Part shown: one piece after another, positions 1 to 5,885 of the stretch
Layout: the number at the start of each line of letters is the position of its first letter
Position numbering within the stretch: position 1 is the stretch's first letter
Source: a bacterium
GTDB taxonomy: Bacteria; CLD3; SB21
Assembly (NCBI GenBank): GCA_013360215.1
Contig: JABWCP010000050.1
Coordinates: 1-8,814 of the forward strand
Direction: 5' to 3'
Length of the DNA: 8,814 nt
Notes under the pieces: model-generated
Told to the model about the DNA's origin: nothing
What the model saw: only the letters and a program-made list of their open reading frames with translations
The model's database searches: none
Program-made: the position numbers and the translations under genes

Positions 1-1
1 C

Positions 2-322
2 ATGAAACTCGGCATTATCATAGAAACCAAAGAACCGGAAAAAGCGTGGAATGCATTTCGTTTTGCCGTCACATCCCGCAAAACCGGCCACGAGGTAAAA
101 GTATTTCTGATGGGTGAAGCCGTCGAATGCGAAGGACTCACGCATGAAAAATACAACGTGGATGAACAATTGAAAAAATTTATCGGTGAGGGCGGTACGA
201 TCTTGGCCTGCGGTACATGCCTCAAATCACGGCAATTGGATGGTACTGAAAGTTGTCCGATTTCTACGATGATCGATTGTGTTCAGATGGTCGAGTGGGC
301 GGATAAAGTCGTTACGTTTTAA
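2..322 (+). CDS. DsrE-family small sulfur-relay-like protein
   Basis: This 106-residue cytosolic protein has the look of the DsrE/DsrF/YchN family, whose members form small alpha/beta oligomers and often carry or transfer sulfur on a cysteine. The N-terminus (MKLGIIIET, then a helix rich in EKAWNAFRFA) is the usual first beta-alpha unit, followed by HEVKVFLMGEAVEC with Cys43. The most telling part is ILACGTCLKSR at about residues 67-77, a CxxC pair (Cys70, Cys73) at the place where many family members hold the reactive cysteine. Cys85 and Cys93 follow. The ATG at position 2 matches where family members start, so the gene is probably complete, although its ribosome binding site lies outside the window. 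It converges with the SET gene, only 12 bp apart, with no visible terminator. The family is clear; the actual sulfur donor or acceptor is unknown, and some members have no proven sulfur role. Confidence 0.85.
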   Translation: MKLGIIIETKEPEKAWNAFRFAVTSRKTGHEVKVFLMGEAVECEGLTHEKYNVDEQLKKFIGEGGTILACGTCLKSRQLDGTESCPISTMIDCVQMVEWADKVVTF

Positions 323-334
323 AAATAGAAATCC

Positions 335-736
335 TCAAATACTACCTCGGCATCGTTTTGCACCGCATCGGCAGCGAAGTTTGCCGTCGTGATGCGACTC
401 GACGTAATCGCAGGTGATCTCCTCTCCCATGCGAATCACACGCCGCGCATAAAATTCGACGTGATGACCGTAGACACGCATCCATGCATTAGGCGCACAG
501 CTGTGGTTGATCCGCGCAAAGGCATTGCCGTGATCAAAACCGTCTACGGCCCACCCGTCCGAAAATTCGACCAAAGCAATAGCTCCGCGTTGTTTAGCAC
601 GCCGACGGGCTTCACGTACCGTAATGATCGCGCCGGTCATTTCACCGATCTTACGACGTGCCGGTATTTTTTCATCGGCAAAAACACCCCGGCCGTGAAT
701 CGGGCTTTTTTTTATTTTGACTCGGTATCCGATCAC
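335..736 (-). CDS. SET-domain protein-lysine methyltransferase-like protein
   Basis: This is a compact bacterial SET protein of 133 residues when read from the GTG at 736. All hallmark motifs are present: SPIHGRGVFA near the N-terminus (11-20), the cofactor/knot motif NHSCAPN (77-83), GEEITCDY (104-111) with the catalytic-type Tyr111, and a post-SET CxCxxxxC (Cys122, Cys124, Cys129), which with Cys80 should bind one zinc. SET enzymes transfer methyl from S-adenosylmethionine to lysine side chains; the target here cannot be read from sequence. The GTG start overlaps the TGA of the upstream membrane-protein gene (GTGA, 733-736), a usual sign of translational coupling, and no good Shine-Dalgarno precedes it. 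A second in-frame GTG at 808 would give 157 residues. That version overlaps the upstream gene by 76 bp and adds an Arg-rich stretch that is not part of the SET fold, so I prefer 736. It is the last gene of the M1-membrane-SET unit. Confidence 0.87.
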   Translation of the reverse strand: MIGYRVKIKKSPIHGRGVFADEKIPARRKIGEMTGAIITVREARRRAKQRGAIALVEFSDGWAVDGFDHGNAFARINHSCAPNAWMRVYGHHVEFYARRVIRMGEEITCDYVESHHDGKLRCRCGAKRCRGSI

Positions 737-1581
737 GCCGTTTGTAATATATTTTCCTGCGACGAAACGACGCGCGGCGGCACGACGGTATAATGCAAAT
801 TTTTCCACAGCTCTGCCGGTGCCGCCAAAAACTGAATCCGCATCATTGCGCGGAAATATACAAATAGCTGATGCAAGACGATCATCATCAAAAGTTTTAG
901 TCCGTTATTCGCCACGAATCCGTTGTCCAAATATTTATACAGTGCGAAAACGGCCACAAACGCGATCCCATTGACGATATACAGCGCACTGATGTGATGC
1001 ACATGCTGCCAAACCCATTTCCATGACTGAAAATACATCCGCGTTACGGAATAGTGTGCATTATAGACGATACGAATTTTAGCAATATCTCCCGCCATGA
1101 TCGCCGTACCGGAGAGTATCACCGTAATAATCCAGCCGTATTCATACGTGGGAATGAGTGCTATGCCGATCATAACAAATACCGCATTCCACAAGAATAA
1201 CCGGAAAAAACGACCGAAGTATTTACCGCAATTATGCCAAAAAAGGTTTTGTTCATTTGGGTGTATAAGCGCCGCAACAATACCGCCTGTCAAAAAAATC
1301 ATGAGTATAAGCGAGGCGATCGCCGCTCCGCCAAATACCGACGAAATAATCGTACCCGCCGAAGGCTGATCAATCATCATGTCAAATAAGTAGTTAAGTT
1401 CAAAATCATTTTTCCACAGCGAAGGAACTTCTGTGCGTCCGAAGTACTGCCCCATCGTGCGGTACGCCATAACGTATCCGGGTATCGCCGTAATCAAAGT
1501 AGTAAACCACAGTATGATCGCCATACGGCGGTTATTCCATGTTGCATGCCAAGCGCTGAAATAGATATGTGTAAGTTTCAT
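733..1581 (-). CDS. unrecognised polytopic inner-membrane protein
   Basis: I do not recognise this 282-residue protein. About six hydrophobic segments are visible, near residues 20-41, 77-105, 124-146, 150-165, 197-215 and 227-243. A polar loop (about 42-70) follows the first, and a hydrophilic C-terminal tail (about 254-282) ends the protein. There is no cleavable signal peptide. The short start MKLTHIYFSAWHATWNNRR is aromatic and basic, which would keep the N-terminus in the cytoplasm. Further basic/aromatic clusters occur between segments (for example FGRFFRLFLW near 122-131 and MYFQSWKWVWQHVHH near 182-196). No catalytic motif, Walker box or transporter signature is visible. The gene begins 12 bp after the M1 peptidase stop with a strong AAGGAG site, and its TGA overlaps the SET start. 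It is therefore almost certainly expressed with both, and a structural or partner role for the exported peptidase is a reasonable guess but no more. Confidence 0.83.
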   Translation of the reverse strand: MKLTHIYFSAWHATWNNRRMAIILWFTTLITAIPGYVMAYRTMGQYFGRTEVPSLWKNDFELNYLFDMMIDQPSAGTIISSVFGGAAIASLILMIFLTGGIVAALIHPNEQNLFWHNCGKYFGRFFRLFLWNAVFVMIGIALIPTYEYGWIITVILSGTAIMAGDIAKIRIVYNAHYSVTRMYFQSWKWVWQHVHHISALYIVNGIAFVAVFALYKYLDNGFVANNGLKLLMMIVLHQLFVYFRAMMRIQFLAAPAELWKNLHYTVVPPRVVSSQENILQTA

Positions 1582-1589
1582 TGTGTATT

Positions 1590-1595
1590 CTCCTT
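1590..1595 (-). promoter_or_regulatory. Shine-Dalgarno site of the membrane-protein gene
   Basis: AAGGAG on the minus strand lies 8 nt before the ATG at 1581 and supports that start. Its first two bases fall inside the TAA stop codon of the M1 peptidase (1594-1596), so ribosomes finishing the peptidase would be placed directly on this site, consistent with coupled translation. Confidence 0.75.
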
Positions 1596-3588
1596 AAACT
1601 AATACGGCCAACACCTGGCCGATATTTTGTAACCAAAAAAGAAAACGCGTAATATAGCGCTGAATTCCGACTTCGTCCCGCTCAAGCACGCGGCTATTAT
1701 TGGTCCAGTTGATATCCAATAAATTGACGCGATCCGGATCAATATGCACCGATTTGATTTTCGCCTTACCATGGTAAACAAATTCCTGGGGCGCGTATTG
1801 ACCGTCCCATGTCTCGACAATGGAATCGCCGTCGGCAAAACAAACCAAAATTTTCGTCGGAAAATAACCATCGCCCATATTGCGTACGGAAAATCCGCTT
1901 CGGTATTGTTTTAGTGAATCCGATGCATCGCTGCCGGTAAAACTCAGATCATTACCCTCGCCAAACCAGCCCCGGGACGCATGTATTTCTTCATTAAATA
2001 TCCCTGCTATCTGATAATCTACGGTTACCGGTTTATTGACAAACTGATCAAAATACCACATAAAATCCTTCCCGGTCACTTCATTGACCACCGCATAAAA
2101 ATCGCGCGGTTTGGGATGCTTGAAACTGTAACGTTCAAAATACGTGCGCATGACTTTATTCCACATCGCATCACCGAGGTGGCGTTGCAGTGTTTCCAAA
2201 ACAAGCGCCGGTTTGGCATAGGCCGCAGGCTGATAAAAAGATTCCGGAATATTCCACGAAAAAGCTTCGATCACACCGTCTTTGGGTCGGCTCGTATAGC
2301 TGCTTCGATTATAGGCCAATACGTTGAAAGGAATACCGAAAATATCCGCCATTTCGTAAGCAATATTATTCTCCTTTGCAAAACGAACGGATGCACGCGC
2401 TTCGGTATATTGCGTAAATCCTTCATCCATCCACGGATGTTCAAATTCATTGGTTGCTACGATACTTTGAAAATAATTATGGCCGAATTCATGAAACGTC
2501 ACAGTCTCCAGCCAATGGTTGGGCACGATATATTTATTGATAAAAGGCCATCCGAAATAAGAACCCGTCGTGACAAGTGTCGGATACTCCATACCGCCGG
2601 CTGTCATTTCTTCACCTACAGGCATATCTACGATCGTCAGATTGGGATAGGGATACGCGCCGTACCACTCTTGATAATAATTGAACATCGCTTCGGATGT
2701 CGCATAATATTTGGGCATTACCCAAAGGCGTTCCGGAGGAACTAAATACGTCACGACGACCTGCCGCCCTGTTTCTTTGATCGTCACTGTTTGCTGAAGT
2801 TCCTTAAAGTGAGGATACGCTGTCCAGACGGCATCAATTACATCTTCCTGACGATAGCGGAATAGATTGGTACTGTCGTTGAGCGCTTTCTTTTCCATAA
2901 GCACGGCATTGGCGCCGACGACGTATTTTTTTGGAACGGTTAGCTCCATCGTATAAACGCCGAAGTCGGCATAGAATTCAGAATTGGAGTGAAACTGATG
3001 GCAATTCCACGCTCCGTTTTCCCATACCCCGATTTTGGGAAACCATTGACCGATGAGATAAAACTCATCTTCCGTAAAACCCGTACGTGCATACACGCGC
3101 GGCAGTTTGGATGTGAAATCGCAGGTAAGCCGAATATCTCCGCCCGGAGGTATCGGGCGACTCAGCGGAACACGCATTACCGTACGATCGTCCTTGTTTC
3201 CGTCATCCGGTGCGATGTATTCGATACGCGTCGTGAGGTTTTCTCCGCCGGCCATCGCCAAATTTTTTATGAGGATATAACCCCAATTGGCCGAATCCAG
3301 TTTAATCTCACCGGAACGATGCCGTCCTCCGCTTTCACGAATAAAAGTAGATCTTTCATTGCGAAATGCATTGAGGTAAAGGTGAAATTGCAATTCCTTT
3401 ACCGTATCACGACTGGCATTCCACCAATGCAGATTCCACGATGCCTCGACGGTTTTCAGTTCCGGCTTCAATTCCGCCCGCAAATCATAGTTGGCAATAC
3501 GCGGGCTCAACGGTTTTTCAAAAATTTTTTCCTGCGCTATCACCGATAAACCGGTCAGAGTAATAAAAAACAAATAACGGAAACTCAT
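1594..3588 (-). CDS. exported M1-family zinc aminopeptidase-like metallopeptidase
   Basis: This 664-residue protein belongs to peptidase family M1 (gluzincin aminopeptidases), enzymes that remove N-terminal residues from peptides. The zinc site is intact: HEFGH at 366-370 (ligands His366 and His370, base Glu367) and third ligand Glu389 in HPWMDEG, with the family spacing of 18 residues. GGMEY (332-336) is the counterpart of the GAMEN exopeptidase motif, and Tyr457 in AYAKPALVLETL sits where the transition-state tyrosine is expected. Residues 1-18 form a signal peptide (hydrophobic core YLFFITLTGLSVIA, likely cleavage after Ala18), so the enzyme acts outside the cytoplasm. An N-terminal beta domain spans about 25-220, the catalytic domain about 225-515, and a further beta-rich part about 520-640. 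An odd feature is the hydrophobic tail RFLFWLQNIGQVLAVLV at the very end (648-664), which could anchor the protein or contact the membrane protein encoded next. It is first in the operon and has a strong ribosome binding site. Confidence 0.93.
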   Translation of the reverse strand: MSFRYLFFITLTGLSVIAQEKIFEKPLSPRIANYDLRAELKPELKTVEASWNLHWWNASRDTVKELQFHLYLNAFRNERSTFIRESGGRHRSGEIKLDSANWGYILIKNLAMAGGENLTTRIEYIAPDDGNKDDRTVMRVPLSRPIPPGGDIRLTCDFTSKLPRVYARTGFTEDEFYLIGQWFPKIGVWENGAWNCHQFHSNSEFYADFGVYTMELTVPKKYVVGANAVLMEKKALNDSTNLFRYRQEDVIDAVWTAYPHFKELQQTVTIKETGRQVVVTYLVPPERLWVMPKYYATSEAMFNYYQEWYGAYPYPNLTIVDMPVGEEMTAGGMEYPTLVTTGSYFGWPFINKYIVPNHWLETVTFHEFGHNYFQSIVATNEFEHPWMDEGFTQYTEARASVRFAKENNIAYEMADIFGIPFNVLAYNRSSYTSRPKDGVIEAFSWNIPESFYQPAAYAKPALVLETLQRHLGDAMWNKVMRTYFERYSFKHPKPRDFYAVVNEVTGKDFMWYFDQFVNKPVTVDYQIAGIFNEEIHASRGWFGEGNDLSFTGSDASDSLKQYRSGFSVRNMGDGYFPTKILVCFADGDSIVETWDGQYAPQEFVYHGKAKIKSVHIDPDRVNLLDINWTNNSRVLERDEVGIQRYITRFLFWLQNIGQVLAVLV

Positions 3589-3592
3589 ACAC

Positions 3593-3599
3593 CCTCCTC
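3593..3599 (-). promoter_or_regulatory. Shine-Dalgarno site of the M1 peptidase gene
   Basis: GAGGAGG on the minus strand ends 4 nt before the ATG at 3588. It is a near-perfect anti-16S match, with slightly short spacing, and fixes the M1 start. Strong sites like this and the one at 1590-1595 argue against a Bacteroidetes host, where Shine-Dalgarno sequences are rarely used. Confidence 0.75.
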
Positions 3600-3603
3600 A
3601 TTA

Positions 3604-3770
3604 TATCAAAAGCAGACATTTCGAGTTTATCAATAATACGACCGAATATCAACACATATGACACCCTTACTTAGACAATAAAAAGAACAAAATGTTGCAA
3701 TGTCTATCGAACAACGCATTGAAACGGACATTAATACGCAACAATAAAGACCCTGTTCCGTATCTATCAA
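3604..3770. other. divergent intergenic region with four TATCAA hexamers
   Basis: The 207 bp between the divergent M1 and S33-like genes hold no ORF worth calling. The stretch is AT-rich and carries TATCAA on the + strand at 3604-3609, 3628-3633, 3647-3652 and 3765-3770 (TTGATA when read on the minus strand). The copy at 3647-3652 is also the -35 box of the candidate M1 promoter. Four copies are more than expected by chance in a region this short, but a hexamer is a weak signal and base composition favours it. A regulator site or several alternative promoters are both possible. Confidence 0.3.
3624..3652 (-). promoter_or_regulatory. candidate sigma70-type promoter for the M1 operon
   Basis: Read on the minus strand, TTGATA (3652-3647; 5 of 6 to TTGACA) is followed after exactly 17 bp by TAAACT (3629-3624; 4 of 6 to TATAAT). 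Transcription would begin near 3617, giving a leader of about 30 nt that contains the strong ribosome binding site. The fit and location are good, but the -10 box is only moderate and the region is AT-rich, so a chance match is possible. Confidence 0.4.
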
Positions 3771-3783
3771 TCATATTTTTTAG

Positions 3784-3789
3784 AAAAGG
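3784..3789 (+). promoter_or_regulatory. ribosome binding site of the S33-like hydrolase gene
   Basis: AAAAGG lies 6 nt before the ATG at 3796. It is a moderate Shine-Dalgarno match at good spacing and supports this start, which places a hydrophobic export signal at the N-terminus. Confidence 0.55.
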
Positions 3790-3795
3790 TCTCTC

Positions 3796-5670
3796 ATGTC
3801 GCATTCAAACCTTTTTTCATTCCAAGTCTTAGGAATACTTTGGCTTGTTTTTTTTCCATCATGTGTAAATGCTAATTCCGATGATAATTCTAAGGCCTTT
3901 ACGCTTATGACCGATGACGGTGAATCGTTTATCAGTGAATTAGATTATTTTAAGGTTCCCGAATCACGTGATGGTAATTCATCCCGTGAACTATCGTTGG
4001 CATACCTCAAGATACCTTCCACGTCACAAAATCCCGGGCATCCGATAATTTATCTATCCGGCGGACCAGGCAACTCGGCTATCCGTTCGGCTAAAACCAA
4101 TTTGATCACGGCTATTCTTGAACTTCGCCGGCACTCGGATGTTATTCTTTTGGAACAGCGAGGTGCAGGCCTGTCAACAATGGAGATGAATAGTGATAGA
4201 GTTTTTACGCTGCCTTTGGATCAACCCATTACCTCCGACGCAACCAGACGGATATTCACGGAAGCCATACGATCCATTCGTGATGAAATGTCGTCGAATG
4301 CCATTCGTCTTGACTCTTATAATACTTTAGAAAACGCTCACGATATCGAAGCGTTAAGAAAAGCATTGAACCTCGATTCCGTAATTATCTGGGGGCAGAG
4401 TTACGGAACGCACTTAGCGTTGGCTTATGCCCGGGCCTATCCGTCGCATATTTCCAAAATGATATTGGGGGGTATCAACGGATTGGATCAAAGATTGCGA
4501 ACTCCCGAAGATGGTCAGATATGGCTCCGAACAATCAATAACCTTGTTCATGAAAATACCAAACTTTCCAAAAAAGTACCGGATTTTATCGGTCTAGTAG
4601 ATTCCGTTTTTGATTCACTTCAAGCCTACCCCAAAACCGTAGAAATTCCTCTGAAGCGCGCATTGCGCTACGACCAACAGCCGTGGTATAACAAAATCGC
4701 TATAACTGTACGCTCGTGGTTTAACGGTACAATATCTGTGACAGTTTATAAAGAAGACGTACAAATGCTCATCGGATTGCAGGCGGGAAATTTGGAATTC
4801 ATTCGTTCACTCCCGTTTCTTTTTTACAGCATGAAGCGCGGCGATTATTCGACGATCGCTCTCCAGATATTTAACATGAAAAACACACCGGTCGGATCGG
4901 TCATGCGTTACCCGGCGTCCATCGCATCGGGCTGTTCGGCAGAACGTCTTGCTCTGATCGCATCACAAAAAGATACATGCCTCTTATCGGACATGATTAA
5001 TTTTCCATTTAATCGCTCCTGGTTTACGGAAGAATGGAAAGTTACGGATTTAGGACATTCATTCAGAGCGCCTTTTACTTGCACGATCCCCACTTTGTTT
5101 GTAAGCGGCACTCTGGACGGCCGGACGTCTATGACGGATGCCGATGCGGTTCGAAAAAATTTTACGCACGCGTCGAATATTATCATCGAAGGCGCTTCCC
5201 ATGAAGTTTTTACCTCCGATATGCGTGTATTGGCTTTAGTTGATTCATTTATCATAGGACAAACACTGGATCGGCGAATCGCGGTTCCGACTGAGTTTTG
5301 GGGCATAGACGAACTCTATCAATCGGATATTATTTATAATCTGGCAGCCCAACAAGGGATAGAGATTGCATTAAAACGCGTTGCCAAAATCACTTCCGAT
5401 ACGGCAAAAGTACATATCACCGGATTTACTCTCTATCAATCGGCCCAGCGGCTATATGAACGCGACCAAAAGGCGGAAGAGGCTCTAGTATTATTAGAAA
5501 TGAATACACGCCTGTTCCCTAACTTTATTCATAGTTATGAGTTGGCCGGTGATATAGAAGCTCGACGGAAAAACACGAATAAAGCAAACGAATGGTATGC
5601 CATAGCATTTGAAAAAAATCCGTTTTTCAGAAGAACCTTACTGAAAAAGTCAAAAACTAAGCCCCAATAA
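3796..5670 (+). CDS. exported S33-like alpha/beta hydrolase with TPR-like C-terminal tail
   Basis: This 624-residue protein resembles prolyl/tripeptidyl aminopeptidases of family S33. The oxyanion segment YLSGGPGNSA (GGPG at 89-92), the LLEQRGAGLS motif (118-127) and the nucleophile elbow GQSYG with Ser202 are all present. The rest of the triad is Asp441 in SGTLDGRT and His469 in EGASHEVF, in the TAP-like C-terminal part. The roughly 240 residues between Ser202 and Asp441 are the helical lid typical of this group. Residues 1-22 are an export signal; Cys23 in FFPSC could be a lipidation site, but Phe and Pro at -3 and -2 make a poor lipobox. Residues about 540-615 form TPR-like helices (EEALVLLEMNTRLFPN, then ELAGDIEARR), a tail often found on hydrolases in FCB bacteria. 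The likely role is release of N-terminal residues from peptides in the envelope, though esterase activity cannot be excluded. It stands alone in its transcription unit and looks somewhat more AT-rich than its neighbours. Confidence 0.85.
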   Translation: MSHSNLFSFQVLGILWLVFFPSCVNANSDDNSKAFTLMTDDGESFISELDYFKVPESRDGNSSRELSLAYLKIPSTSQNPGHPIIYLSGGPGNSAIRSAKTNLITAILELRRHSDVILLEQRGAGLSTMEMNSDRVFTLPLDQPITSDATRRIFTEAIRSIRDEMSSNAIRLDSYNTLENAHDIEALRKALNLDSVIIWGQSYGTHLALAYARAYPSHISKMILGGINGLDQRLRTPEDGQIWLRTINNLVHENTKLSKKVPDFIGLVDSVFDSLQAYPKTVEIPLKRALRYDQQPWYNKIAITVRSWFNGTISVTVYKEDVQMLIGLQAGNLEFIRSLPFLFYSMKRGDYSTIALQIFNMKNTPVGSVMRYPASIASGCSAERLALIASQKDTCLLSDMINFPFNRSWFTEEWKVTDLGHSFRAPFTCTIPTLFVSGTLDGRTSMTDADAVRKNFTHASNIIIEGASHEVFTSDMRVLALVDSFIIGQTLDRRIAVPTEFWGIDELYQSDIIYNLAAQQGIEIALKRVAKITSDTAKVHITGFTLYQSAQRLYERDQKAEEALVLLEMNTRLFPNFIHSYELAGDIEARRKNTNKANEWYAIAFEKNPFFRRTLLKKSKTKPQ

Positions 5671-5722
5671 CAGCCAGGAATATAAATCGGATTTTATTCT
5701 AATAGAGCATGGCGTTTCTTAA

Positions 5723-5748
5723 AATTTATTTGACGTTTCAAATAAATT
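5723..5748. repeat. perfect 11-bp inverted repeat over the tRNA promoter
   Basis: The arm at 5723-5733 (AATTTATTTGA) is repeated in exact reverse complement at 5738-5748, with a 4-bp centre (CGTT). The left arm covers four bases of the -35 box of the tRNA-Leu promoter and the right arm lies in its 17-bp spacer. Placement is operator-like. An alternative is a weak terminator for the S33-like gene, which ends 52 bp upstream, but the stem is almost all A-T and no clean U-run follows. Confidence 0.5.
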
Positions 5749-5758
5749 ATCTTATTAT
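5730..5758 (+). promoter_or_regulatory. sigma70-type promoter of tRNA-Leu
   Basis: TTGACG (5730-5735; 5 of 6 to TTGACA) and TATTAT (5753-5758; 5 of 6 to TATAAT) are separated by exactly 17 bp. Transcription would start near 5765, a few bases before the mature tRNA end at 5769. The match and the position immediately before a tRNA gene make this the best-supported promoter in the window. The form differs from the Bacteroidetes -7 consensus (TAnnTTTG). Confidence 0.75.
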
Positions 5759-5768
5759 TGCCCGCCTT

Positions 5769-5851
5769 GCCGAGGTGGTGAAATGGCAGACACGCTAGTT
5801 TCAGGTACTAGTGCCCGCAAGGGCGTGGGGGTTCAACTCCCCCCTTCGGCA
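5769..5851 (+). tRNA. tRNA-Leu (anticodon CAG)
   Basis: A full class II tRNA cloverleaf can be folded by hand. The acceptor is GCCGAGG (5769-5775) with CTTCGGC (5844-5850), including one G-U pair. The D-stem is GTG/CAC (5778-5780 with 5791-5793). The anticodon stem is CTAGT/ACTAG (5795-5799 with 5807-5811), with loop TTCAGGT and anticodon CAG at 5802-5804. A long variable arm closes as TGCCC-GCAA-GGGCG (5812-5825), and the T-arm is GGGGG-TTCAACT-CCCCC (5827-5843). The discriminator is A at 5851. The long variable arm and anticodon identify leucine, reading CUG codons. The genome continues CCC after the discriminator, so the 3' CCA is not fully encoded and must be completed by the CCA-adding enzyme. 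The gene has its own promoter and terminator. Confidence 0.96.
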
Positions 5852-5854
5852 CCC

Positions 5855-5884
5855 AATCCCGCAAACCCATTGCGGGATTTTTTT
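5855..5884 (+). terminator. intrinsic terminator of tRNA-Leu
   Basis: A perfect 10-bp stem (AATCCCGCAA at 5855-5864 with TTGCGGGATT at 5870-5879) with a 5-nt loop (ACCCA) runs into seven T residues (5878-5884). It ends one base before the stop codon of the convergent gene. Read from the minus strand the hairpin has no U-run after it, so it should stop only rightward transcription. Confidence 0.88.
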
Positions 5885-5885
5885 A

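Noticed and set aside
688-715. Terminator-like hairpin (CCCG/CGGG) followed by a run of T on the + strand, after the DsrE gene
   Set aside because: It lies inside the SET gene, about 370 bp past the DsrE stop, and the bases encode conserved SET residues (KIKKSPIHGRG) on the other strand; the stem is only 4 bp.
1981-2745. 254-codon + strand reading frame
   Set aside because: Antisense shadow of the M1 peptidase catalytic region, whose zinc motif and folds are intact; the translated shadow has no family resemblance.
3695-3724. Imperfect inverted repeat TTGCAATG / CATTGAAA and a possible TTGAAA -35 box upstream of the S33-like gene
   Set aside because: The repeat has a mismatch in 8 bp and no convincing -10 box stands at 16-18 bp from TTGAAA, so neither operator nor promoter can be supported.
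4908-5306. 132-codon minus-strand reading frame
   Set aside because: Antisense to the part of the S33-like gene that holds the catalytic Asp and His; no start signal and no family resemblance.
5769-5860. tRNA 3' end as an attachment site for an integrated element
   Set aside because: No integrase, no second copy of the tRNA 3' end in the window, and ordinary genes on both sides.
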